Origin: Desulfohalobiaceae bacterium
Lineage (GTDB): Bacteria > Desulfobacterota > Desulfovibrionia > Desulfovibrionales > Desulfothermaceae
Length of the DNA: 64,000 nt
Direction of reading: 5' to 3'
NCBI GenBank assembly: GCA_027013815.1
Contig: JALWFY010000073.1
Coordinates: forward strand, 62,001 to 126,000
The notes beneath the pieces are model-generated. The model had not been told where the DNA came from. It ran no database searches and saw only the letters and a list, made by a program, of their open reading frames with translations. A program made the translations under genes and the position numbers. This document shows positions 1 to 9,925 of the stretch, in pieces (the stretch's first letter is position 1; each line of letters begins with the position of its first letter).

Positions 1-1
1 T

Positions 2-232
2 GTAAGCTCTATTTTAGTGGAAAGGGGATGTGGGGGATTCACTAACAATGAGTCAAAGGCTATGGCCCTACTCAAGACCTGGGGTGCAAAAAATCCCATG
101 AAAATAAAGGCCATAAAAGTATTAAAAAATACTGATGTTGAGGTTGGAAAAGACGACGCAGCATTAATCTTTACCAGTAATGAAAGGACCCAATTCTTAA
201 ATCAGGCTAGGGTGGTATTTTTATTGAAATAA
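2..232 (+). CDS. C-terminal fragment of a protein whose start lies upstream of the window; family not recognised
   Basis: Frame is open from the first bases of the window to TAA at 230-232; only the C-terminal end is visible. Confidence 0.5.
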   Translation, partial: VSSILVERGCGGFTNNESKAMALLKTWGAKNPMKIKAIKVLKNTDVEVGKDDAALIFTSNERTQFLNQARVVFLLK

Positions 233-289
233 GACAAACCTTATATCCAAAAGGGAGAGAATTCATATCCTCTCCCTTTAATTGATTTT

Positions 290-2779
290 ATGAAGATTAA
301 TTTTAAAAAATCTTGGATATATCTTTCTCCCTTTGTATTCATCATCTTATTATCTATCCCTTATAATTGGATCTATGCTGAAAAACTAAATGTGAATATT
401 ATAGGTAAACTGGGAATTGATTTACCTGTAAATGCCACCCATTTTAAGATAAATGGTGACCTTCAGATACTTAATCTAAAATTATCAGGTGATTTTGACT
501 TCAGATTAGTCTCTCAAAAACCCTTTAGTTTTAAACTCTTTTCAAAATCATTAAAAATAGATTCTAAACAGCTTCTAATAACATTAAAAAAATTGGGATA
601 CTTAAAATCTCTCCCCAAAGAATTGAGTGGCCCCTTAATAGCACAAAAGGTAAATATCATAGGTAATGATAAGAATTATAGTCTAATAGTAAATAAAGTA
701 TCTGGCCTTCTATTTAAACACAATAAAATTACAATAAAAGGTATTAACATTCAAATAAAACAAAAAAATAAAGAAATACATCTAAATTTTAATAAATTAT
801 TATGGGGGAAAAATAAAATAAATAATTTAATACTTACATACTCCCCTGCTAAGATAGATATGTGTTCAGACAATATTTATCTGGACTTAAATCTTGTGTC
901 CAAGACCCTCTTTTCTTTTTCAAAAGAATTAAAGACAAGAATTCTTTCAAGGCTAAATAAGATATTGGCAGTAAGGGATATATCACTGAATGGGGATTTC
1001 AGGGCCAAGGAGTTTAAAATTTCTTTGTTGCATGAAGGAAGAGGGTATACGCTAAAAAATTTATCTTGTGCCTTATCAACACAGGGTAGTTCTGTAACTT
1101 TATTTAATAAAGGTCAAAAATTGCCTAGTATAGCAGCATTTACAACTAATTCCACGTTTATAAATTACAATAAGAAATTAAAGATTAGTTCAAATGGAAT
1201 TAATTTAAACATAAAAAATATCTTTTACCCAAAAAAGATTAAGGAGATTGGATGGGAGAGTGTATATATCCCCAAAATTTTAATAAATACAAAATTATCA
1301 TACGAACAAAAAAATGGAACATCAAATATTTATCTTCAAGTATCTAGCATAAAACCTATTACTTTAAAAAATATAAAAGGTTCTATTATTACATTAAATC
1401 CTACTAAAATAGATATAAAATTAAAAGATAATATCTTATCAATATTATCAAAAAATGTATCAACACAATTATCCAAAATAAATTATTATTTCTCACCAAA
1501 GAAAAGTATATTATACTCTGGCATAAATAAATTTAAAGACATCTCATTCAAGATAAATTTAATTGACAAAAAAAGCAAGTTAACAACAAATTATAGTATG
1601 TCTAATTCATATCTAAAATATGAAGATATTACATCAAGGATAAAAAAATTAAATATATACATAAATAAGTATCACAATCTACTTGTTTTTAGATCAGGGA
1701 TATTAGATGCAAAAATAAATAAAAAAGGAGATATATTAGCACATTTTCAATGTAAGATTCCTTTAGTGAAAGCAAAAATTCACTTAAGAGAGATATTAAA
1801 AAACCTTGTATTTGATATTAATACAAAAAATATTCTGTATAGGAACATGGTATTTTACAGCATTAATGCCAAAAAGAAGAAGAATAAAACAATTCAAATA
1901 AAATATAATACAAGGCTAAATAATATTAATCTTTCTGGAAACACAGAATTGGATATATTAGATAAGGAAGTAGATATTATAACAAGGTCTATTTTAATAA
2001 AGGAATTAAAAAAAGAATTAGAGAAAAATAAAAAAGCGAATAAAGATAAAATAAATAAACAAGTGTCTCTAAAGATAAATATTCCTTCAATTATTTGGGA
2101 GATCTCAAAACACTATCATTTTGAATTTGACAATATATCTTATAGGAAACTAGATTGGGAGTATGACATCTCATCTTTAAAGGGAGATCTATATTTAAGA
2201 GACCATCCGATTTTAGGCCTGGGATGCTATTTTTGTAATTTGTACATAGAGGCAGGGGTAGACTTATTTAAACAAGGAATCAATACATCAATTGATATTA
2301 AAGGGGTCAGTATTCCCATTGATCATTTAATAGGATGTTTCCTACATAAGGCCCCAATTTATCTAACTGGAACCACTAATATTCAACTCAACATCTTGGC
2401 ACATGGCTCTACCTTTTCAGAATTAAAAAACAACCTCAGTTTTGACGGACTCCTTACCATTGACAATGGCAATGTTTTAAAGCTTTCTAATTTGGGTAAA
2501 AAGGCTGAAATCGTTCTTGATATACTACATTTTGTCAAATTAAACCCTTCCAAATTAGAAGATTCCCTAGAGTTTAACAGGTTAATCGCATCGTTAACTG
2601 GAGGTATAAATATTATACAGTTAAAAGAGATAAAGGTGAGCTCTCCTATATTAAATCTATATTCTTATGGATCTATAAACCTCAACAAAAAATTAATAGA
2701 GGTCTCAGGAGAGGTAGAAAAGGGCTGGTTATCTAAAAAATTTCATTTAATAAAAAATTTTAATAAAAAAAAGGAATAA
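290..2779 (+). CDS. AsmA-like / DUF3971-type large beta-rich periplasmic protein
   Basis: 829-aa ORF, N-terminal TM/signal segment, repetitive beta-rich sequence, AsmA-like C-terminus (GLLTIDNGNVLKLSNLGKKAEIVLDIL...YSYGSINLNKKLIEVSGEV). Confidence 0.6.
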   Translation: MKINFKKSWIYLSPFVFIILLSIPYNWIYAEKLNVNIIGKLGIDLPVNATHFKINGDLQILNLKLSGDFDFRLVSQKPFSFKLFSKSLKIDSKQLLITLKKLGYLKSLPKELSGPLIAQKVNIIGNDKNYSLIVNKVSGLLFKHNKITIKGINIQIKQKNKEIHLNFNKLLWGKNKINNLILTYSPAKIDMCSDNIYLDLNLVSKTLFSFSKELKTRILSRLNKILAVRDISLNGDFRAKEFKISLLHEGRGYTLKNLSCALSTQGSSVTLFNKGQKLPSIAAFTTNSTFINYNKKLKISSNGINLNIKNIFYPKKIKEIGWESVYIPKILINTKLSYEQKNGTSNIYLQVSSIKPITLKNIKGSIITLNPTKIDIKLKDNILSILSKNVSTQLSKINYYFSPKKSILYSGINKFKDISFKINLIDKKSKLTTNYSMSNSYLKYEDITSRIKKLNIYINKYHNLLVFRSGILDAKINKKGDILAHFQCKIPLVKAKIHLREILKNLVFDINTKNILYRNMVFYSINAKKKKNKTIQIKYNTRLNNINLSGNTELDILDKEVDIITRSILIKELKKELEKNKKANKDKINKQVSLKINIPSIIWEISKHYHFEFDNISYRKLDWEYDISSLKGDLYLRDHPILGLGCYFCNLYIEAGVDLFKQGINTSIDIKGVSIPIDHLIGCFLHKAPIYLTGTTNIQLNILAHGSTFSELKNNLSFDGLLTIDNGNVLKLSNLGKKAEIVLDILHFVKLNPSKLEDSLEFNRLIASLTGGINIIQLKEIKVSSPILNLYSYGSINLNKKLIEVSGEVEKGWLSKKFHLIKNFNKKKE

Positions 2780-2782
2780 CTC

Positions 2783-4300
2783 ATGAAAAAAATTAGTTAT
2801 ATTATTTTTATTTTTAGTCTGATATTTCATTCTATTCCCCTTTGCCATGCAAAAATGGACCAACAGACCCTGGCTGCGGAAAGGCTTGCAAAATGGAATA
2901 TAAACTATGCCAGTTATTTAATAGATGTAGGCAAGTATTTGGATGCACTAGATGCATACAATACTGCATTTGAAGTAACTCCTTTTAAACAGACCAAGCT
3001 AAAGGTACTGCTTTATAAAGCCAACCTATTGGCTACCTTTTTGGATGCAGAGGGCCAGGCCATAGGGATTTATAATAAAATAATAAAAGATTACCCAGAA
3101 GGAGAAGAGATTGCACTCTATAGAAAAGGACTACTTTTATTTGATATGAATAGATATAAAGAAGCAGCTTGCGTATTATCCAGCTATTTAAAAAAATACC
3201 CCCATGGGAAATTTAGATTCCAAGCAGAAGTTCTATTTGATAGGGCAAAAAAGGCATCTATTCCTCCACCTATTAAACCTGAGCTGGAAAAAAAAGCTCC
3301 AAATGTAAGGGTGTTGCTCCAGAGGAAGGCAAAGGTTATAAAAATTCAAGGTAAAGACCTTAAAATAAATGGAAGAATAACCAATAGAGAGACAATAACT
3401 TTCTATAGGGAATCAGTAGGCACTAACGTGTATACAATTGAATCCCCTTATCCCATAAGGGTAATTGCAGGGAAATATTCAAAACGTGTAAGAGGAAAAG
3501 TGATAGTCAAAGCCAAAAAATCTAGACTCATGGTAATAAATATACTGGATATAGAGCACTATCTATGGGGAGTTGTTCCAGCAGAATCATATCCTTCCTG
3601 GCCTTTGGAGACCCTAAAGGCCCAGGCAGTAGCTTCCAGGACATATGCCTATTACCAAGTTATCCATAGAAAGAATTGGGAATATGACCTTGTAGATGAT
3701 GAAGGAGACCAGGCATACAAAGGAGTAGACAGGGAAACAAAAAAAACCACTAGGGCAGTAAATGAGACAAGGGGATTAGTGCTTATGAAAAAAAATAGAC
3801 CTATCCTAGCCATGTATACGGCTAATAGTGGGGGCTATACTGCTGATGCCAGTTATATATTCAACTTAAATAAAACATACCTCGTGGCACATCCAGATCC
3901 CTTAAGCCTAAAAGGCAAGATGTCTTCATGGAAAAAAAGCTTTACCCTATATGAGATAGAGAGCAGACTAAAAAAAATTGGACTTCCAGTAAATGGTCTA
4001 AAAAATATAATCCCTAAAAAAAGAGGACCTTCTGGAAGAATAGTTACCATAGAAATTGTATCTAAGAGCTTGAACAAGGAATACAGGACTAGGACTACTC
4101 TAGGTAGGGCACTTAGACTACCAGAGATCTTATTTTCTATTGACAAGATTGGGAATAAAATCATCTTCCAAGGTAAGGGATGGGGTCATGGGGTAGGATA
4201 TTCTCAGTGGGGAAGTGCAGAAATGGGAAAAAGGGGATACAACTTTAAACAAATCCTTGAATTTTATTATCCCACCACAAAACTAATGAAATTATGGTAA
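2783..4300 (+). CDS. SpoIID/LytB domain protein with N-terminal TPR-like region
   Basis: Motifs LWGVVPAESYPSWPLETLKAQAVASRTYA, TANSGGYTAD, GKGWGHGVGYSQWGSAEMGKRGYNFKQILEFYYP. Confidence 0.9.
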   Translation: MKKISYIIFIFSLIFHSIPLCHAKMDQQTLAAERLAKWNINYASYLIDVGKYLDALDAYNTAFEVTPFKQTKLKVLLYKANLLATFLDAEGQAIGIYNKIIKDYPEGEEIALYRKGLLLFDMNRYKEAACVLSSYLKKYPHGKFRFQAEVLFDRAKKASIPPPIKPELEKKAPNVRVLLQRKAKVIKIQGKDLKINGRITNRETITFYRESVGTNVYTIESPYPIRVIAGKYSKRVRGKVIVKAKKSRLMVINILDIEHYLWGVVPAESYPSWPLETLKAQAVASRTYAYYQVIHRKNWEYDLVDDEGDQAYKGVDRETKKTTRAVNETRGLVLMKKNRPILAMYTANSGGYTADASYIFNLNKTYLVAHPDPLSLKGKMSSWKKSFTLYEIESRLKKIGLPVNGLKNIIPKKRGPSGRIVTIEIVSKSLNKEYRTRTTLGRALRLPEILFSIDKIGNKIIFQGKGWGHGVGYSQWGSAEMGKRGYNFKQILEFYYPTTKLMKLW

Positions 4301-4463
4301 CTTGTATGATTTGCTTTATAATTATAAACAATCATTAAACAATATTCTATATATTAATTAATTATATAGATGTAGATTAATACATGACTTTACAAAAACA
4401 AAGAAAATTTGTTAATTAACTTCCACTATCACAAATCATGATTAAGATAGGGGGGAGGAGGTC

Positions 4464-4967
4464 ATGGAGGTAGTTATTGTACTTAATGCAGATTTTACTT
4501 ATTTAAATACCATTGGATGGAAAAGGGCAATCAAGCTCTTGATCAAAAAAAAAGTTGAGGTCATAAAATATACAGACAAGATAATCCATGGATTTAATAG
4601 CAAGATTAAGGTGCCATTGGTGGTGAGACTCATAAAATTTGTAAGGAGTCTATTTCGCTCCAGTGTGCCTATATCTAAAAAGAATATCTTTATCAGAGAT
4701 CAATTTATTTGCCAATATTGTGGCAAAAAAGTAAAGAAAAAACCAACCATTGATCATATTATCCCCAAGTCCAGGGGTGGGACTTTTTCCTGGGAAAATG
4801 TAGTAACTGCATGTATTAGATGCAATCAAAAAAAAGGATGCAAATTGCCATCTGAGGCTGGAATGACCTTAATAAAAAGGCCTGTTAAACCCACTATATC
4901 GGAATTTATGTCCCAAAAAATGAAATTACTAGGCCTTGATGGGTTATTAAAAGAACTATGGGATTGA
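4464..4967 (+). CDS. HNH endonuclease family protein
   Basis: IRDQFICQYCGKKVKKKPTIDHIIPKSRGGTFSWENVVTACIRCNQKKG. Confidence 0.92.
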   Translation: MEVVIVLNADFTYLNTIGWKRAIKLLIKKKVEVIKYTDKIIHGFNSKIKVPLVVRLIKFVRSLFRSSVPISKKNIFIRDQFICQYCGKKVKKKPTIDHIIPKSRGGTFSWENVVTACIRCNQKKGCKLPSEAGMTLIKRPVKPTISEFMSQKMKLLGLDGLLKELWD

Positions 4968-4974
4968 GCTAACT

Positions 4975-6702
4975 ATGACTGATATTGGTCCATCAAATGA
5001 AGATATAGCCCAAATCCTAGAAGAACTTGCCCTGTACGTGGAACTCGAAGGAGAAAATCCATTTAAATCCCGAGCGTTTAAAAATGCAGCTCAGACTATC
5101 AGGGGAATTGATGTTTCACTCTCTCAAATGATAAGACAAGACAAAGACTTAAAACAATTTACTGGTATTGGAAAAAATATTGAAAACAAAATAAAAGAAA
5201 TAATTCAAACAGGATCCCTCAACAAGCTTCAAAAGCTAAGACGAAAATATCCCGAAGGAATCCTAGATATAATAAAGATACCAGGGATAGGCCCTAAACA
5301 GGCCATAGAACTTTGTAGAAAATATGGATTAAAAACTCAGGAAGATATTTATAAATTTGCAAAAACTGGTCAATTAAGACTTCTACGTGGCTTTGGAGAA
5401 AAAAAAGAACAAAAGGTTATTTCATTCCTAGATAAGCTCCTTTCACAAAAAAAATCTTTTAAACTACCAGAGGTTGAGCCCTTTGTTAAGCAATTCATTA
5501 ATTATTTAAAAGAGGTTAAAAGGATAGGGGATCCCTTTGTAGTAGGTAGTTTTCGCAGGAAAAAAGATATAATCAGAAATATTGATATGTTGTTTAAGGG
5601 TTCCTTAGAGGAAGTTGTTCCTATATTAAAGGACTATGCCCTTCAAAAAAATGGAGGCGTTATTATTAGGAGCCAGGATAAGGTAGAAATAGAAATTAAA
5701 AAAAAGCCAAACATAACCATAAGGTTGATAGAACCATCACAATTTGGAATTAAGACCATATTTTTTACTGGATCTAAAAAATTTAATAAAGAGTTATGGG
5801 AGTTTTCTAAGGAGAAATTGAATATAGGCAATTTGTGGGATGATTCTATTGTGTTAAACCTTACAGAACAAGAAATCTTTCAAAAACTGGATATTGAGTT
5901 TATTTCACCTGAGCTAAGGGAGGGAAGGGGAGAAATAGAGCGGGGTGTTAAAAAATGTCTCCCAAAACTAGTAGAAGAATCAGATATTTTAGGAGACCTC
6001 CATATACATACTAATTATACAGATGGAAGAAATACCATTCAAGAATATGCTCAATCTGCTATTTTAAAAGGTTATGAGTATATTTGCATTACTGATCATT
6101 CTAAAAGACTCAGAATGGTCAATGGATTAGATGAAAAGGCTATTAGAAGACAAATAGAGGAAATAGAGTCAATTAATCAGGACATCCAAGGGATAGAAAT
6201 CCTAAAGGGCATAGAGGTGGATATATTGGAAGATGGATCATTGGATCTTCCTAACTCTATATTAAAAGATCTAGACATTGTAATTGCATCTGTTCATAGC
6301 AAATTTCAACTTCCTAAAAGGTCTCAGACAAAGAGGATAATTAGGGCCATGAAAAACCCTTATGTAAATATTATTGGACATCCCACAGGACGTCTAATTG
6401 GGCGTCGGGAACCCTATGCCATAGACATGGATGAAGTCATAAACTGTGCCCTAGAAACAGGGTGTATCCTTGAGTTAAATTCCCAACCTGACAGGCTGGA
6501 TTTAAATGATTATTATCTAAAATTGGCCAAAGATGCCGGGGTAAAAATATGTATAAATTCAGATGCCCATGACATACATGGATTAGGGCTCATAAAATAC
6601 GGGATATATCAAGCCAGGCGTGGTTGGCTAGAAAAAGAGGATATTATAAATACCCTTTCCAAGGAGGAGATCCTTAAGATTATATCAAATAAAAGAGTTT
6701 AA
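4975..6702 (+). CDS. polX: PolX-family DNA polymerase/3'-5' exonuclease (HhH + Pol X + PHP); polymerase active site looks substituted
   Basis: IPGIGPKQA HhH, VGSFRRKKDIIRNIDMLF, FFTGSKKFNKEL, PHP motifs DLHIHTNYTDGRN, ITDHSKR, GIEVDI, SVHS, GHPTGRL, NSDAH. Confidence 0.93.
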   Translation: MTDIGPSNEDIAQILEELALYVELEGENPFKSRAFKNAAQTIRGIDVSLSQMIRQDKDLKQFTGIGKNIENKIKEIIQTGSLNKLQKLRRKYPEGILDIIKIPGIGPKQAIELCRKYGLKTQEDIYKFAKTGQLRLLRGFGEKKEQKVISFLDKLLSQKKSFKLPEVEPFVKQFINYLKEVKRIGDPFVVGSFRRKKDIIRNIDMLFKGSLEEVVPILKDYALQKNGGVIIRSQDKVEIEIKKKPNITIRLIEPSQFGIKTIFFTGSKKFNKELWEFSKEKLNIGNLWDDSIVLNLTEQEIFQKLDIEFISPELREGRGEIERGVKKCLPKLVEESDILGDLHIHTNYTDGRNTIQEYAQSAILKGYEYICITDHSKRLRMVNGLDEKAIRRQIEEIESINQDIQGIEILKGIEVDILEDGSLDLPNSILKDLDIVIASVHSKFQLPKRSQTKRIIRAMKNPYVNIIGHPTGRLIGRREPYAIDMDEVINCALETGCILELNSQPDRLDLNDYYLKLAKDAGVKICINSDAHDIHGLGLIKYGIYQARRGWLEKEDIINTLSKEEILKIISNKRV

Positions 6703-6738
6703 CTTGCCAACAACCTTGGTCCTTGTTAAAACCATCAC

Positions 6739-7458
6739 ATGCAATCCAATTTTATTCAACCAAAACTCTATATCACGCAATACAACTACTGTTGTTGCTG
6801 TGGCATACCCCTTGAGAAGGGAAGAAAAAAATATTGTTCTAAGAAATGTAAAGAGGAATTTATTTTTAAGTTAAACTGGTTTACCAATTTACTTAGGGCA
6901 ATAAACACAAAATATGCGTCCTTTTTTTTCACTCAAGAGGTCCTTATTTTAAATGTCCTCCCTGTGGACTCTACTGAGGTCTATTCATATTTTTTTAAAC
7001 GAACCCCAGGAAAACGACCAACATATGATATGGAAAATATGCTCTTCTTATTGAGTGAGACTTGGTGGAACAATCTAAAACACAGAAGATGTCGAGATAA
7101 GGCATGTAGGGAGGTATTAAAGAAGGGGAATACACATATCTTAAAAAAAGACCTGTTGATTCCCAAGACTAGGATATCCATTGAATGTGTGGCCAAGGAC
7201 CTTACACGTCTAAAAATAAATAAAAGGGAACTTATAACTAGCTCAGACCCTCATTCAATCTTAAAAAAGGCATATAAAATATGTGCCTTAAAGTCCCATC
7301 CTGATACAGGGGGAGATGAAAAATCTTTTATAACAATGTATAATTCTTATCAAAAAATCCTATTATGGTTAAAAAATCCCAATTATTCCAAGAGACGTGG
7401 AATCAATGGCCATTGGTTCTATGATGGTGCTTACAACAATTGGTATCCTCCATTATGA
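6739..7458 (+). CDS. DnaJ-domain-like protein with N-terminal Cys-rich putative zinc finger
   Basis: C-terminal LKKAYKICALKSHPDTGGDEKSFITMYNSYQKIL (HPD J-domain core); N-terminal CCCCGIPLEKGRKKYCSKKCKEEF. Confidence 0.7.
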   Translation: MQSNFIQPKLYITQYNYCCCCGIPLEKGRKKYCSKKCKEEFIFKLNWFTNLLRAINTKYASFFFTQEVLILNVLPVDSTEVYSYFFKRTPGKRPTYDMENMLFLLSETWWNNLKHRRCRDKACREVLKKGNTHILKKDLLIPKTRISIECVAKDLTRLKINKRELITSSDPHSILKKAYKICALKSHPDTGGDEKSFITMYNSYQKILLWLKNPNYSKRRGINGHWFYDGAYNNWYPPL

Positions 7459-8078
7459 AAGATAAAAGTATATTTGATGATTTTTTTCTAAGGGTTACCC
7501 AATTGACTCCTATAAAAAACCAGGCCCAACTCGCCAAAGAGCTGGGAGTAGGTCGGGCTGCTATTTCAATAGCCAAACAAAAAAATACCATACCCCCTAA
7601 ATGGATCTTTGAACTGTCTTCAAGGTATGGGATAAATCCATCTTATCTATTATCTGGTCAGGGAGAACCATATATTGGTACATCTGAAACTGAAAAAAAT
7701 ATTATTATAGAGCCCATGACAAGTGACAAGATATCTATCTCTAACCAGATATTAAATATCAAACTAATAGGGATAGAGACCAAATTACTAGGGGAAACAG
7801 GATATTTTTATATAATAATGCAAGAAAATAGTATGTATCCCCACATTTTACCAGGAGATTTTCTTATAGTGAAAAAGTCCCAAACTTTTAAACCAGGAGA
7901 TATTGGAGTAATAGAATTATCAATTGATCAGGGACCTATCATGCTTATTAGACGGATATCTGCAAATGAGAATAGTTTGATTTTAATAGCAGATAATGAT
8001 AGATATCCTATCCTTGCCTATAAAAAAGATAATATAAAAATATTGGGTAAGGTAATAGGTATATACAGGAAAATTTAA
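7455..8078 (+). CDS. Phage CI-type HTH / S24 (LexA-like) repressor
   Basis: CI-like HTH (NQAQLAKELGVGRAAISIAKQKNTIPPKWIFELSSRYGINPSYLLSGQGEPY) and S24 core (QENSMYPHILPGDFLIVKKSQTFKPGDIGVIEL). ATG overlaps previous stop (ATGA). Confidence 0.87.
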   Translation: MKDKSIFDDFFLRVTQLTPIKNQAQLAKELGVGRAAISIAKQKNTIPPKWIFELSSRYGINPSYLLSGQGEPYIGTSETEKNIIIEPMTSDKISISNQILNIKLIGIETKLLGETGYFYIIMQENSMYPHILPGDFLIVKKSQTFKPGDIGVIELSIDQGPIMLIRRISANENSLILIADNDRYPILAYKKDNIKILGKVIGIYRKI

Positions 8079-8191
8079 AAATTAGGGCCTGTTTAATTAA
8101 GTTAATTGATATATAATGTATAATGTACAATTGTGGGGATAGAATAACTTTTCAATAGCAGTTAATTTTAATCAAATATTCAGGAGTTAGT

Positions 8192-8683
8192 ATGGACAAT
8201 AAATTCAAAGAGGCACTCAAACAAATAGCAGATGTTATCAAATTTGAGATGTGGCTCAGGTTCTATTTCGCATCTCCAGGGAAAGATGGAAACACACTTG
8301 TTTTAAAGATACCTGAAGATGTAATTAATCATATTAAAAAGGAATATGAATTATTATATGAACTTGCCAACGAGTTGAATAATAAACAAATAACCCCAGA
8401 AATATCACAAAAAACTGTGATAGACTTTATTTTAAGAAAATTAGAGGGTAAAAAATTTGCACCAGCTATGGTACCTAGTGTTTTAAATAGCAAATCCTTT
8501 GAGGTAGAGGTCTCAGTATTTCACCTATGGGTATCTGCTCATGAAGATCAGTTAGATGAAAAGATTTTTGATTTTAAGGACTGGATGCAATTCTTTGAGG
8601 CATGGAAGAGGACAGAAAAGGGACAAAAGATGTTAAGTACCCTTCACTCTCCTGGATCAAAGGGAAGTGATGCAATTCAATAG
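8192..8683 (+). CDS. Conserved hypothetical protein
   Basis: 163-aa ORF, good coding density, co-directional with neighbours; no recognisable domain. Confidence 0.65.
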   Translation: MDNKFKEALKQIADVIKFEMWLRFYFASPGKDGNTLVLKIPEDVINHIKKEYELLYELANELNNKQITPEISQKTVIDFILRKLEGKKFAPAMVPSVLNSKSFEVEVSVFHLWVSAHEDQLDEKIFDFKDWMQFFEAWKRTEKGQKMLSTLHSPGSKGSDAIQ

Positions 8684-8689
8684 ATAAAA

Positions 8690-9199
8690 ATGGGACTAAT
8701 AGGCAAACTTTTCAGGATTTCTCATTTTTTGTGGCAAAAAAAGATTGTTTTGATCCCAGATTTACTGTGTTTTTTGATAAGAATAATATATGGTGCAGAT
8801 ATTCACTATCAGGCTCAAATTGGCAAAGGAGTTGTCTTTTCTCACAATGGTCTGGGAACAATTATACATCCCAGGGCAATTATAGGGGATAATGTGGTAG
8901 TTGGAGCACATGTGGTGATAGGATGTAATTTAGATGCCTTTGACGTGCCCAAGATAGGAAATAATGTCTTTATTGGACCTGGTGCCAAGATCTTAGGAGA
9001 TATAGAGATTGGAAGCCATATATTAATCGGTGCAAATTCAGTAGTGCTCTCCTCTATTCCTGATGGATGTGTAGTTGTTGGAGCCCCTGCGAAAATTGTA
9101 AGAAACCTTTCAAGAGATGAAATACTAGCATACTGGCCACATACTAATATAATAGTAGATTTATTACAAAATTTTTTTTTCTGGATGCTCGTGTTCTAA
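8690..9199 (+). CDS. Serine O-acetyltransferase-like hexapeptide-repeat acyltransferase
   Basis: Left-handed beta-helix hexapeptides: GKGVVFSHNGLGTIIHPRAIIGDNVVVGAHVVIG...VVVGAPAKIVR. Confidence 0.85.
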   Translation: MGLIGKLFRISHFLWQKKIVLIPDLLCFLIRIIYGADIHYQAQIGKGVVFSHNGLGTIIHPRAIIGDNVVVGAHVVIGCNLDAFDVPKIGNNVFIGPGAKILGDIEIGSHILIGANSVVLSSIPDGCVVVGAPAKIVRNLSRDEILAYWPHTNIIVDLLQNFFFWMLVF

Positions 9200-9904
9200 A
9201 TATCCATATGGGTGGGCATGGTAATGTTTATGTAATATATCCATATCTGCCTCTATTAGTTCTCCACCCTCCATAACAAAAAGTTTCTTTGTGGTCCTGG
9301 CCAGGAAATCCCAATCATGGGATACTATTACAAATCCAATATCCTGTGCATTTAAAAGATGAATTATAGTTTCTCTTGTGCTAGGTGCAAGTCCAGTCGT
9401 TGGCTCGTCTAAAAGCATTATTTCTGGTTTCATGGCAAGTATGGTAGCCAAGGAAAGTAATTTTTTTTCACCCCCAGATAACTTATTTGTAATTCTATCC
9501 TCAAATCCTGAAAGCCCAACCTGTTCTAATGCCCAAATGGCTCTATCCCTGGCTTTTTCTTTGGATAGACCCAGATTAAGAGGACCAAAAGCAACATCCT
9601 CTAAGACAGTTGGAGAAAATAATTGATCCTCTGGATTTTGAAACACCAAACCAATACTCCTTCTCAAAGAAATGAGATCTTTGTCTGTTTTTACAATCTG
9701 CCCTTTAAATAAAATTTCCCCCTCTTGGGGATTCAGCAACCCCACACACACATGAAGAAAAGAGGTCTTCCCCTCTCCATTTGCACCTATTATTCCAATA
9801 CGATCTTTTGGTTCAATTTTAAAAGATAACCCTTTTAAGATATACTCCTTTGAAGTAGTATATTTAAAAGAAATTGATTTAAGTTCTAAGATTGGAGTTC
9901 CCAT
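9164..9904 (-). CDS. nikO: ECF nickel/cobalt transporter ATPase (CbiO/NikO)
   Basis: Walker A GANGEGKTS, signature LSGGEKKLLSLA, Walker B IMLLDEPTTGL; adjacent to Q and M components. Confidence 0.9.
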   Translation of the reverse strand: MGTPILELKSISFKYTTSKEYILKGLSFKIEPKDRIGIIGANGEGKTSFLHVCVGLLNPQEGEILFKGQIVKTDKDLISLRRSIGLVFQNPEDQLFSPTVLEDVAFGPLNLGLSKEKARDRAIWALEQVGLSGFEDRITNKLSGGEKKLLSLATILAMKPEIMLLDEPTTGLAPSTRETIIHLLNAQDIGFVIVSHDWDFLARTTKKLFVMEGGELIEADMDILHKHYHAHPYGYLEHEHPEKKIL

Positions 9905-9925
9905 AAGCTATTTTCCCAAATTTTA

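Noticed and set aside
4306-4439. ATGATTTG/CAAATCAT inverted repeat upstream of the HNH gene
   Set aside because: Eight-bp arms over 120 nt apart in AT-rich sequence; expected by chance.
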